Virus record (IMG/VR): IMGVR_UViG_3300017783_000021
Location: 1 to 58,262 of that record
DNA from: a virus
Direction: 5' to 3' (one strand)
Length of the DNA: 58,262 nucleotides
Below, in pieces: positions 1 through 7,020 of the stretch. The position numbers and the translations under genes are program-made. Every line of letters starts with the position of its first letter. Within the stretch, counting starts at the first letter, position 1. The notes beneath the pieces were generated by a model. It was not told the origin of the DNA, ran no database searches, and saw only the letters and a program-made list of their open reading frames with translations.

Positions 1-719
1 AAGACGAACTAATAATGCGTACACCAGACGCACTTATGAATGGTGAGAGTATATATGCCTGTGTTAAAAACTGTATTCCAATGATTGACGACCCATGGGA
101 AATTCCATTAATTGATTTAGATGCTGTGTTAGTTGCTATTCGTATTGCAACATATGGCGAAAAAATGAAAATGACAGTTAAAGTTCCAAACGTTGAAGAT
201 GAAGAACTAGATGTCGAAATTGATTTGGTTAACATTCTTGACAGTTTTAGAGGAAAAGTATGGGATCCAATTATCAAGTTTAATGATTTAAAATTGCACA
301 GTGCTCCGTTAAAATTCAAAGACCAAAACTTATACGAACAACAAAACTTTGAAACAAATCAATTTATTGCTATGATGCGTGATAATACTAAACCTCTAGA
401 AGAACGCAAACAAGAAATGTCTAAGGTGTTTGATGCTATCAGTGAAACAAACATTGATCTAGTTACTAATCAAATCAAAGCAATCGAATTGCCAGACGGA
501 AACATTGAGTACAATAATATTGCAATTAAAGAGTTTTTAAATAGTTTACCTGTAAAAGATTTTGAGATTGTTAGATCAGCATTAACAGAACGTCGAAAAC
601 TATTTGAATTACCAAAAACAAATGTTGCGGTGCCAGCCGCGATGCAAGAACAGGGAGCACCGGAAAGTTTTGAACTTCCTCTAGTGTTTAATCAATCAAG
701 TTTTTTCGCTTTGAAGTAA
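1..719 (+). CDS. 26: Baseplate hub subunit, T4 gp26-like (5' end outside window)
   Basis: This is probably the gp26 baseplate-hub subunit of a T4-like phage, which acts in assembly of the central hub. The reading frame is open through the left edge: the codons before the first visible ATG (position 15) read DELI. In family members as I remember them a segment like DELIMRTPDALMNG is internal, so the true start lies upstream and the gene is partial. Visible features are TPDALMNGE, then IPLIDLDAVLVAIRIATYG and an acidic C-terminal half. The frame ends SSFFALK at a TAA (717-719). Codons 702-707 (TTT TTC) follow a T, giving a T TTT TTC slippery heptamer 10 nt before the stop. The -1 frame continues with a gp51-like sequence. 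The family call is from memory of gp26 homologues. Confidence 0.7.
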   Translation, partial: DELIMRTPDALMNGESIYACVKNCIPMIDDPWEIPLIDLDAVLVAIRIATYGEKMKMTVKVPNVEDEELDVEIDLVNILDSFRGKVWDPIIKFNDLKLHSAPLKFKDQNLYEQQNFETNQFIAMMRDNTKPLEERKQEMSKVFDAISETNIDLVTNQIKAIELPDGNIEYNNIAIKEFLNSLPVKDFEIVRSALTERRKLFELPKTNVAVPAAMQEQGAPESFELPLVFNQSSFFALK

Positions 720-940
720 GACAATGTCAATCGCCTGACGAAATTACCGCTTTACTAAAACGTTACGAAAAAGAATACGAAGCAATCGAAAAAGATATAA
801 TCGAACTTACATGGTATATGCGTGGCGGTGTGTCCGTAGACGAATCATATAACCTTAGTCCTAGTCAACGCAAAGTTTGTCACGATCTAATCAAACAAAA
901 CATCGAACTATCAAAAAAATCAGGTAATAACTTATTATAA
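701..940 (+). CDS. gp51-like baseplate hub assembly segment in the -1 frame, no usable start codon
   Basis: From the slippery site the -1 frame reads FFRFEVRQCQSPDE and then about 60 charged residues, including ELTWYMRGGVS, ending KKSGNNLL with TAA at 938-940. The helical, charged sequence and the WYMRGG motif resemble small gp51/gp26-type hub assembly proteins of marine T4-like phages. Between the preceding in-frame stop (689-691) and the conserved sequence there is no ATG, GTG or TTG; the first ATG is in the middle of WYMRGG. The simplest readings are a programmed -1 frameshift from gp26, or a one-base error in the assembly. Codon usage and protein-like composition support it being translated. 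The gp51 name is a weak inference. Confidence 0.55.
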   Translation, partial: FFRFEVRQCQSPDEITALLKRYEKEYEAIEKDIIELTWYMRGGVSVDESYNLSPSQRKVCHDLIKQNIELSKKSGNNLL

Positions 941-1456
941 AGTGTGTTAGTAGATGAACTACGTTCATCTGTGTTATCGCTTTCGCTCAAACACATTTAT
1001 TTCTTTATATGAAAAGATAATTGCGATAGCAATTTAGCATCATGTAGATTGTTTCAGTCAGACGGAACCTACTAAATGGTTCCATCTAATCTTGAACATC
1101 ATGTGAGTTCGTCACAGCCAAGACTTGGAAGTAGGTTGTTTGTTTATACACCTGTTTGTGGGGCTCTAACCTTTCCCCTACCTACGTCGACATCACGTAA
1201 AATTCTGTTTTACAAATCGCTTTGCTACCGCAAGCCGCTTCGCGGCCTCTTACGCTACCTCCCGCCTCGTTCCGTTGCGTGGAGTTTTTTCAAACACAGT
1301 GTTTTCGACTGACAGTATTCAATCTACGTTAACCAGTGGCCCAATTCTTTTGATGGCTTACCTCACAGTGGTGGTCGATCAACGTGTACGAGTGTGATTA
1401 TCACATCACCTTTTTCTCAGCGGTATTATAAACTGGCCCGCCAACCTTGTGTACTG
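941..1456. other. Structured non-coding island between convergent genes
   Basis: This 516-bp stretch has no convincing ORF. It separates a plus-strand gene ending at 940 from a minus-strand gene ending at 1457. It looks visibly richer in G+C than the flanking genes, especially 1215-1285. Perfect inverted repeats are dense: 952-959/963-970 (8 bp, 3-nt loop), 970-975/990-995, 1020-1024/1029-1033, 1064-1069/1078-1083 (6 bp), 1197-1202/1208-1213, 1234-1238/1242-1246 (GCCGC/GCGGC) and 1393-1398/1400-1405. The octamer CATCATGT occurs twice, near 1039 and 1097. No tRNA T-loop or cloverleaf is seen. It could be a structured RNA, a terminator cluster or a replication/packaging site. Confidence 0.5.
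970..1010 (+). terminator. Candidate terminator after the gp26/gp51-like genes
   Basis: A 6-bp stem TGTGTT/AACACA (970-975/990-995) with a 14-nt loop is followed by a T-rich run, TTTATTTCTTTATAT. It directly follows an 8-bp hairpin at 952-970. The position after the last plus-strand gene suits transcription termination. The stem is AT-rich, so this is tentative. Confidence 0.35.
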
Positions 1457-1888
1457 TTATATTGCCTTTAAATTTTGAAGTGCTTCTTTGAGAATCTTTG
1501 AACTGCCAACTCTAACATTAATAATTCCATTGTAATACTCATCCGTCTCTAACACACGGCGTTCAAATTGTTCTCTAGCCTCTAAGTAACTCATTAAGCC
1601 TCTGCTGTTGCAATAATAAAGTATTTCTCTTGTGAAATTTTCCGCGCCTAGTTGTTGCACATCCGCATTCAAATGATCCGAGGAACCCCAATAGTCCTTC
1701 CAATCTGATTCTACTTTACTTCTGCGTTTATTTTTCTTGCCTTTGAGTGGTGGGCGTGTTTTTTTAAATTTTGCGAGTTTTTTGCCTATATATTTGCGAT
1801 TGTTGGTAGTGTTAGTAATAAGGTATACAAATCCTTCACAGTCTTCTGGAAGATTTTGTACTTTTTTGCCTTGATAAGTCCACTCCAT
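1457..1888 (-). CDS. GIY-YIG nuclease-like protein
   Basis: A 143-residue protein with a GIY-YIG fold signature. GFVYLITNT (residues 19-27) stands for the GIY strand, and RKYIGKK (31-37) is the YIG strand with its following basic residues. A lysine/arginine-rich stretch follows (38-58), then DWKDYWGSS, typical of the phage branch. Glutamates in YLEAREQFERRVLE (about 100-113) could include the metal-binding Glu. Family members cut DNA, and in T4-like phages they include Seg-type homing enzymes, but similar short proteins are also stably conserved in marine T4-like phages. It is the last gene of the leftward gp55-gp47-gp46 unit and adjoins the non-coding island. Whether it is a homing enzyme cannot be told from the sequence. 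Confidence 0.75.
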   Translation of the reverse strand: MEWTYQGKKVQNLPEDCEGFVYLITNTTNNRKYIGKKLAKFKKTRPPLKGKKNKRRSKVESDWKDYWGSSDHLNADVQQLGAENFTREILYYCNSRGLMSYLEAREQFERRVLETDEYYNGIINVRVGSSKILKEALQNLKAI

Positions 1889-1906
1889 GCAGATACTTAC
1901 CTGTGC

Positions 1907-2137
1907 CTAATCTTGAGTGTCTTGATTCTGAATTGCCTTCTTCTTTGCCTTTAAGTTTTTACGCCTGTCTTGTATTTCATAACGCCTTTGTGTGCATAAT
2001 TTTCTAATATCACTTAGAATAGAACGCAGTTTTCTTCCGTTTTCGTCAAAGCCTTTAGCCTCCCAACGTTCATTTGTGTTATAATAATCCATAATTGCTT
2101 GGATCAACACTTCGTGTGTTGTAGGTTTATCAGCCAT
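1907..2137 (-). CDS. Small charged protein of unknown function
   Basis: A 76-residue protein with a clearly basic C-terminal half (KNLKAKKKAIQ) and a predicted mostly helical character. TTHEVLIQAIMDYYN near the start is the most distinctive segment. It overlaps the end of gp46 by 8 nt and is followed 18 nt later by the GIY-YIG gene, so all are probably co-translated. I do not recognise a domain. Its conserved place beside gp46 in marine T4-like phages suggests a role near DNA replication or recombination, which is inference from position only. Confidence 0.6.
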   Translation of the reverse strand: MADKPTTHEVLIQAIMDYYNTNERWEAKGFDENGRKLRSILSDIRKLCTQRRYEIQDRRKNLKAKKKAIQNQDTQD

Positions 2138-3911
2138 TGACTACCTCTGTGTCATTTTCATAACTTGTAAAACCGTTTTCTTTTATTACTTTTAGTATGT
2201 TGTTAACTCTTGCACTTAATTCTTCCTTGTGCGATATTAGATAGATGTTTTTGTTTCTTTCACGTGCCATCTTTTTAAGAATACCAATCGAACTTTCAAC
2301 ACCAGCAGTATCCATTCCGCTATCAATCAACTCATCAATAAACAATAGGTTAATGCTTTGGTATAAACTTTCCCACACATCACGGAAACTCCAACTCATA
2401 GATAAAATAAGTCTATTTCGTTCACCTCTACTAAGGTTATCAAAGTCTAAGTCACGTCCTAGTTCTGTAATTTCTACTGTTAAATCATTTAAAAACTTAA
2501 CTTGATGTGGCAATCCTGTTTTTTCTAAGTAATATGCTAGACGTTTGTTTAGCACAGCCAAGTTTTGATCAATAATACGTTTACGTATAAAGGAATCTTT
2601 GCTTGTAAGTAGTTTATACAAGAAATCCATATGTGCTTTTATATTCTGTAGTTCGTTCATATGATCCCAAGACACATCTTTTATTGCTGTCTTTCTAAGT
2701 TCTTCCATCTGCTCTGTGTAAGGATTTACATCTTCATCTTTTTCTTTTTTTCTGTCTTCGAGGGTAGCAAGATTATTTCTATGATTAAATGCTTCTTCGG
2801 CAGTTTCGTAAAATGTTTTAGGCCTGCTATCTATTTCTCCTATATCTTCAATTTTTGTATTGCAGTCATTAAGTTGTAGTGTAACTCCGTCAATATATGT
2901 TTGACTTTCACTAACATCATTTTCTTTTTCTTTTAATAATTGTTCATGTGAACCATCATGTAGATCTTGTCCACATGTAAAACACTTTTTACTTTGAATA
3001 TCTTTTAGTTCTTGTTCATATTTTTTGTGTTGTCGATCAGCACGTTGTAATGATGCTTCTAAACTTGCTTTTTCTTTTGTTAAATTTGTAAGTTCTGTAT
3101 TTTTTGTTTCCCAATCACTTAACTTATTAAATGATTCTATCTCAGCATCAATATCAACTTGAATGAGTTGCATAATTGCTTTGCTTAATCGCGAAATTTC
3201 TTCTGCCTGAGAGGCGTCCCAAGCCTTGCTTTTAATTTCAAGGGCATTAATAGATTCTTGCACAGCCTTGTTTGCACTTTCGATACCATTAATACGAGCA
3301 TCTTCTTCAGTAATACTGTCACGAATACCTTTTTGTTGCTCCTTGAGATGTTCTGCCTTCTCAGATAGAATGGTGATACCTAATAACTGTTCAATAATTT
3401 CGCGTTGGGCGTTATTACTGAGAGATAGGAAAGGCTCTGTGTAAGTATTAAGTGCCACCAGGTGTTTGAACATGCCGTGACTCATGTTCAAAAGACGTTC
3501 TATATCTTGCTGTGTTTTACGACTATCGCCTTGCGATTCGTCAATGTCGTCAGCAGTTGAATCTACGTCATTAATATAAAATTTTAATACATTCTTTTTT
3601 CTTCCACGTTCAATTCTATATGAACGACCTTCTTTTTCAAATTCAACAGTAACTAACATATCCTTACCGTTAGTTTTGTTAATTAAATTTTCTTTACGTA
3701 TTTTAGTAAGTGCTTCACCGTATAATGCATAACTTAACGCATTAATAATTGTAGTTTTACCTGTACCGTTACGTGATCCTGCATCATCACCACCTAGGTC
3801 CATGTTTTCGCCAAGGACTAGTGTTAGAAAGTTTTTATCAAAACCTACTGCTTGTGTTGTATTTCCAACACTCATAAAGTTTTTAACTGTTAAAGTCTTA
3901 ATTTTAAACAT
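2130..3911 (-). CDS. 46: Recombination nuclease ATPase subunit gp46 (Rad50/SbcC-like)
   Basis: A 593-residue ABC-type ATPase of the Rad50/SbcC/gp46 family. The N-terminal Walker A is GSRNGTGKTT (45-54). A long coiled coil (about 180-420) is split by a zinc hook CFTC (310-313). The ABC signature LSRGERNR starts at 493, the Walker B LLFIDE at 522, and the terminal H-loop is in YLISHK. With gp47 it forms the nuclease that resects DNA ends for recombination-dependent replication and host DNA breakdown. Its ATG shares one base with the gp47 stop codon (TAATG), so translation is coupled. The length is close to T4 gp46 (560). Nothing essential is missing. Confidence 0.95.
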   Translation of the reverse strand: MFKIKTLTVKNFMSVGNTTQAVGFDKNFLTLVLGENMDLGGDDAGSRNGTGKTTIINALSYALYGEALTKIRKENLINKTNGKDMLVTVEFEKEGRSYRIERGRKKNVLKFYINDVDSTADDIDESQGDSRKTQQDIERLLNMSHGMFKHLVALNTYTEPFLSLSNNAQREIIEQLLGITILSEKAEHLKEQQKGIRDSITEEDARINGIESANKAVQESINALEIKSKAWDASQAEEISRLSKAIMQLIQVDIDAEIESFNKLSDWETKNTELTNLTKEKASLEASLQRADRQHKKYEQELKDIQSKKCFTCGQDLHDGSHEQLLKEKENDVSESQTYIDGVTLQLNDCNTKIEDIGEIDSRPKTFYETAEEAFNHRNNLATLEDRKKEKDEDVNPYTEQMEELRKTAIKDVSWDHMNELQNIKAHMDFLYKLLTSKDSFIRKRIIDQNLAVLNKRLAYYLEKTGLPHQVKFLNDLTVEITELGRDLDFDNLSRGERNRLILSMSWSFRDVWESLYQSINLLFIDELIDSGMDTAGVESSIGILKKMARERNKNIYLISHKEELSARVNNILKVIKENGFTSYENDTEVVNG

Positions 3912-4936
3912 TATAAATTCCTATAGATATCTAAAAGTGTATTTGGTCTGTATTGTTCGCTTTGAATCTTTGTAATCTGATCAGTTACAATTTGATCAAC
4001 ACTTTCAAACTCTATTTCTCCTCTTTCAAGTGTTAGTGCTTCGTCGTTTTCTTCTGTATTAGGTAGTAAACTAATTTCTCTAACATCATATTGTGCAGAA
4101 AAGTTTTCTTTAATAAAGTTAGCCTCTTCGTACGAGATATCGATATCCAATGTTACACGTAGATACAAGTTACTAGGTGTAAGAATATTTTCTGTGTTAT
4201 CTAATAGTTGTGATAATTTAACTGTTCGATACTTAGGGCAATCTTTCCAATCAACGTATTGTGGTTGACCACCCCACTCTAGTATCATCATTCCTCGTTC
4301 GTCGTCCCATGCATCGGCATAATTGTGCGGAAAGGCATTGCCGATATAATGTATATTATTTTGCACTTGACGTTTATGGAAATGACCACTAAAAACTAAT
4401 TCTTGACTTTTAAAGTCTGCGGCTTTAACTTCTCCTGTGTCAGGCATTTCAACCATAGCATTCATTTTAAAATGAGGAAGTTCAAAATGACCAAACATAT
4501 ATTTGCATTTCATTTTAACAACTTTTTTCCATTCTTCGCCTACTAGCCACGGAACCAATGCAACATTTCCTACTACTTCGGGTTCTGTAACTACTGTTAC
4601 TCCGGGTACGTGTTTTCCAAAAACCACACTATGAATATCTCGTTTGTCTTTGTAATATAAATCATGGTTGCCTGGAAAGAAATAAAATTCTTTAAATGCT
4701 TTACCTAATTTTTCTAGACACCTTAGACTAGTATCCATAGTCGTAAGATTTAAGGCACTTCTGTTATGGTGCCAATCTCCGCTAAAAATACCTACGTCAC
4801 AATTTTGTGATTTTGCTTCACTGATATACCAATCAACAAATCTTTCACAGTCGTCATTGTGAATTTTACTATTTGATTTTAAACCAAAATGAATGTCTGT
4901 AAATACAGCCGCTTTTTTAAACAGTTGTTCTGTCAT
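3911..4936 (-). CDS. 47: Recombination nuclease subunit gp47 (Mre11/SbcD-like)
   Basis: A 341-residue calcineurin-type phosphoesterase, the nuclease partner of gp46. The metal-binding motifs appear in order: DIH (14-16), GDWHHN (53-58), GNHD (89-92), GHF (149-151) and GHFHKR (184-189). The C-terminal 80 residues form the acidic cap or capping region. The length matches T4 gp47 (339). The gene is first in its unit, preceded by a near-consensus sigma70-like promoter at 4963-4991 and by TAATAGGAAAAGGC just before the ATG. It runs directly into gp46 with a one-base overlap. Confidence 0.95.
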   Translation of the reverse strand: MTEQLFKKAAVFTDIHFGLKSNSKIHNDDCERFVDWYISEAKSQNCDVGIFSGDWHHNRSALNLTTMDTSLRCLEKLGKAFKEFYFFPGNHDLYYKDKRDIHSVVFGKHVPGVTVVTEPEVVGNVALVPWLVGEEWKKVVKMKCKYMFGHFELPHFKMNAMVEMPDTGEVKAADFKSQELVFSGHFHKRQVQNNIHYIGNAFPHNYADAWDDERGMMILEWGGQPQYVDWKDCPKYRTVKLSQLLDNTENILTPSNLYLRVTLDIDISYEEANFIKENFSAQYDVREISLLPNTEENDEALTLERGEIEFESVDQIVTDQITKIQSEQYRPNTLLDIYRNL

Positions 4937-4962
4937 GCCTTTTCCTATTATAGTTCTTTACT

Positions 4963-4991
4963 AGTATACGTGAAACAGTTGTTGTTGTCAA
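4963..4991 (-). promoter_or_regulatory. Sigma70-like early promoter for gp47-gp46
   Basis: On the minus strand TTGACA (4991-4986), a 17-nt spacer and TATACT (4968-4963) lie 27 nt upstream of the gp47 ATG. The -35 box ends just past the gp55 stop codon. The match to the bacterial housekeeping consensus is 6/6 and 5/6. Confidence 0.8.
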
Positions 4992-4992
4992 C

Positions 4993-5844
4993 CTAATAGT
5001 CTGCCTTTGGGCGTATCATGTTCTTGTAAAATTCTGCCAATTTTTCTTTGTCTTCTTTGAACACTTCTTGATTCTGTCTAGTAAACGAAGGATTTAATCC
5101 GTTGTCTTGCAAGATATCATCTCGAATGTTTTGATTTTTCTTTTCAATGTTTAAAACTCTTGTAAATGAATTTGTAACAGCCGCAGTGTAATAAGCAAAC
5201 GGATTTAAACTTTTTGACTCGTCAAACTGTAAACCAATTTGCGAAAGTTGTAAAACAGCCTGTGCTCTCATCTCGTCATTGTAAGTATATCCACGCCAGT
5301 TTGAACGTGTACCATATCTGTCAGCAAGTTTTAAAAACATGCGTCCTAAGTCCTCAGTCATACGTCCATGACCTTTGTTAAAATGCCCGTTATGAATACC
5401 ACCTTCCCAGTGGCTTTTTCCTACACAAATTAATTCATCTTTATCATTAAATTTCCAATGCTGGAAAGGTGGAAAATTTACCTTTGTATGTTCGTCAGCC
5501 ACAGTTTTTGTTTTTCGTTTACGTCCTGGCTCTAACGGAACATGATCAAACGTCATAATCCTAAAGATTAAGTTTGTTTTTTCAATTTTTTTCCAATCAG
5601 GCAGTACTTCGGCTTGTTTAACTTTTTTCTTGGCCGCCTTTGCTTCTTCGTATAGTCTTTTACCTATTCGATCTGCTTGATTGCGTTTTGCTTGTGCTAT
5701 GCTTAATCTATTAACTTTTTCTAAACTTGGCAGTATAATATCATACTGTGCATCTTCGTCGTCTACAAAACTACAGTAAGTTGCCTTACTTTTGTGAATT
5801 TCCGCTAATAGATCCTTATTTGTTAAGTATTTCGTTCTTTTCAT
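4993..5844 (-). CDS. 55: Late-transcription sigma factor gp55, enlarged
   Basis: A 283-residue protein whose C-terminal half matches the T4 gp55 late sigma factor: GRMTEDLGRMFLKLADRYG (160-178), then YTYNDEMRAQAVLQL (187-201) and the sigma-region-2-like NPFAYYTAAVTNSFTRVLNIEKK (about 214-236). gp55 directs host RNA polymerase to TATAAATA-type late promoters, and one lies directly upstream of the divergent baseplate operon (5895). Usual gp55 proteins are about 150-190 residues. Here an extra lysine-rich stretch and a segment with PPFQHWKFN and SHWEGGIHNGHF occupy about residues 45-158. The extra region has no domain I recognise. The start ATG follows GGAGATTCAT. Confidence 0.85.
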   Translation of the reverse strand: MKRTKYLTNKDLLAEIHKSKATYCSFVDDEDAQYDIILPSLEKVNRLSIAQAKRNQADRIGKRLYEEAKAAKKKVKQAEVLPDWKKIEKTNLIFRIMTFDHVPLEPGRKRKTKTVADEHTKVNFPPFQHWKFNDKDELICVGKSHWEGGIHNGHFNKGHGRMTEDLGRMFLKLADRYGTRSNWRGYTYNDEMRAQAVLQLSQIGLQFDESKSLNPFAYYTAAVTNSFTRVLNIEKKNQNIRDDILQDNGLNPSFTRQNQEVFKEDKEKLAEFYKNMIRPKADY

Positions 5845-5867
5845 ATGAATCTCCGATTAATATAAGT

Positions 5868-5896
5868 ATTATAAACTACGTAGTTAAAAAAAGCAA
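5868..5896 (-). promoter_or_regulatory. Candidate promoter for gp55 with a palindrome in its spacer
   Basis: On the minus strand TTGCTT (5896-5891), a 17-nt spacer and TATAAT (5873-5868) lie 23 nt upstream of the gp55 ATG. The perfect 12-bp palindrome AACTACGTAGTT (5874-5885) fills the spacer, a typical operator position. The -35 is only a partial match. Confidence 0.5.
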
Positions 5897-5902
5897 TAAA
5901 TA
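5895..5902 (+). promoter_or_regulatory. T4-type late promoter of the baseplate operon
   Basis: AATAAATA is one base off the T4 late consensus TATAAATA, with the downstream start expected near 5908. The ribosome site AAAAGGAG (5911-5918) and ATG at 5928 follow in the right order. It faces away from gp55, the factor expected to use it. Confidence 0.65.
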
Positions 5903-5927
5903 TTGTTAACAAAAGGAGCCAAAATAT

Positions 5928-6725
5928 ATGAGTACTAATCCAAACAGTTTCGTAGATAAAATAGGAAGTTTCGGAGAAAGGTTTGCTAAAGGAGCCGCAC
6001 AGGCTACTGGCATCGGCCAAAATCCGGGTGCTGTAAGAGGGTTAGGAAAAATTATTGGCCAAAAGAATTTAGAACGCTTGGGACTTGATTTAGCACCAGG
6101 CGGTGGTGCACAATACCAGTCTCCACCGTCAACGCATTTAGCACTAATAGATAGTCGAGTTAAAATCAAAATTTCTCCAGAATACTTACAAGGACCAGCA
6201 AGTGCATTAAGCAGTCTTGGTGGAGTTGTGTTTCCTTACACACCTCAAATAGTTGTAACCACTAGAGCCAATTACGAACCTATTCATCCTACACATAGTA
6301 ATTATCAGTTTCAAGCATACCGCAACTCACAACTGGATGCATTAAGTATTGTAGGAACATTTACATGTCAAAATGTTGGTGAAGCAAAAATGCTTTTAGG
6401 TAGCATACATGCATTAAGAACAATTACTAAGATGCATTTTGGTAGCGGTCAAAATGTAGGTGCACCTCCACCGGTAGTAAGACTATCAGGATACGGTGAA
6501 TATAATTTTAATGATATGCCAGTAGTAGTTGGAAACTTCTTCTATACACTCAATGAAGATGTTGACTATATTGATGTTGCGACCACTGAAGGTGCTAAAA
6601 CTACAGTACCTACAAGAGCAGAGTTTACAGTTGAATGTTTACCAGCGTTTTCAAGAAGGGATCAAGCATCGTTTTCTTTGGAAGGTTACGCTAAAGGTGA
6701 TATGAGATTCCAAGGAATGATATAA
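5928..6725 (+). CDS. Tail-tube/baseplate cap protein, gp48/gp54-like
   Basis: A 265-residue protein of the T4 gp48/gp54 type, which caps the baseplate and nucleates tail-tube assembly. After a glycine-rich N-terminus, the segment GVVFPYTPQIVVTTRANYEP (about 99-118), THSNYQFQAYRNSQ and QLDALSIVGTFTCQNVGEA are typical of this family in marine T4-like phages, as are the following PPPVVRLSGYG and MPVVVGNFFYTLNEDVDYI. It is the first gene after the late promoter and has a strong AAAAGGAG site. Its stop TAA overlaps the next ATG by one base. Which of gp48 or gp54 it corresponds to cannot be decided by eye. Confidence 0.65.
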   Translation: MSTNPNSFVDKIGSFGERFAKGAAQATGIGQNPGAVRGLGKIIGQKNLERLGLDLAPGGGAQYQSPPSTHLALIDSRVKIKISPEYLQGPASALSSLGGVVFPYTPQIVVTTRANYEPIHPTHSNYQFQAYRNSQLDALSIVGTFTCQNVGEAKMLLGSIHALRTITKMHFGSGQNVGAPPPVVRLSGYGEYNFNDMPVVVGNFFYTLNEDVDYIDVATTEGAKTTVPTRAEFTVECLPAFSRRDQASFSLEGYAKGDMRFQGMI

Positions 6726-7018
6726 TGTATAAAAGTTCAAGTTTATATGGTACAACACAGTTAACTGAAAATGGTCTAGATATTTTAGACTATAGAAAAA
6801 TACCAGAAATTGTAAGTGATGTACCTTACTTAATAAAACCACAATACAATTATAGACCAGATTTACTAGCAAGTGATTTGTATGAAGATCCAAATCTTTG
6901 GTGGGTATTTAAAAGTAGAAATCCAAACGAACTAGAAGATCCTATATTTGATTTTGTTGCAGGAGTTGAGATTAAAATTCCAAATATCGAAACCATTAGA
7001 CGTGTAGTTGGGGCCTAA
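6725..7018 (+). CDS. 53: Baseplate wedge subunit gp53
   Basis: A 97-residue protein with the gp53 hallmark YRPDLLASDLYEDPNLWWVFKSRNPN (about 43-68; split here for reading: YRPDLLASDLY then NLWWVFKSRNPN) and EDPIFDFVAGVEIKIP. gp53 joins neighbouring wedges in the T4 baseplate. It is much shorter than T4 gp53 (196), as is usual in marine relatives. The ATG overlaps the preceding stop by one base, and the next gene starts 3 nt after its own stop. Confidence 0.85.
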   Translation: MYKSSSLYGTTQLTENGLDILDYRKIPEIVSDVPYLIKPQYNYRPDLLASDLYEDPNLWWVFKSRNPNELEDPIFDFVAGVEIKIPNIETIRRVVGA

Positions 7019-7020
7019 CT

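Noticed and set aside
1076-1312. 78-residue plus-strand frame inside the non-coding island
   Set aside because: The composition is not protein-like (many Ser, Arg, Pro, Cys from the GC-rich hairpins), there is no ribosome site, and it spans several stem-loops.
1393-1405. CRP-site-like palindrome TGTGATTATCACA
   Set aside because: The half-site spacing is wrong for CRP and it is not near a promoter; treated as one of the island's hairpins.
941-1456. tRNA genes in the non-coding island
   Set aside because: No GTTCRA-type T-loop with a pairing acceptor stem was found by eye on either strand.
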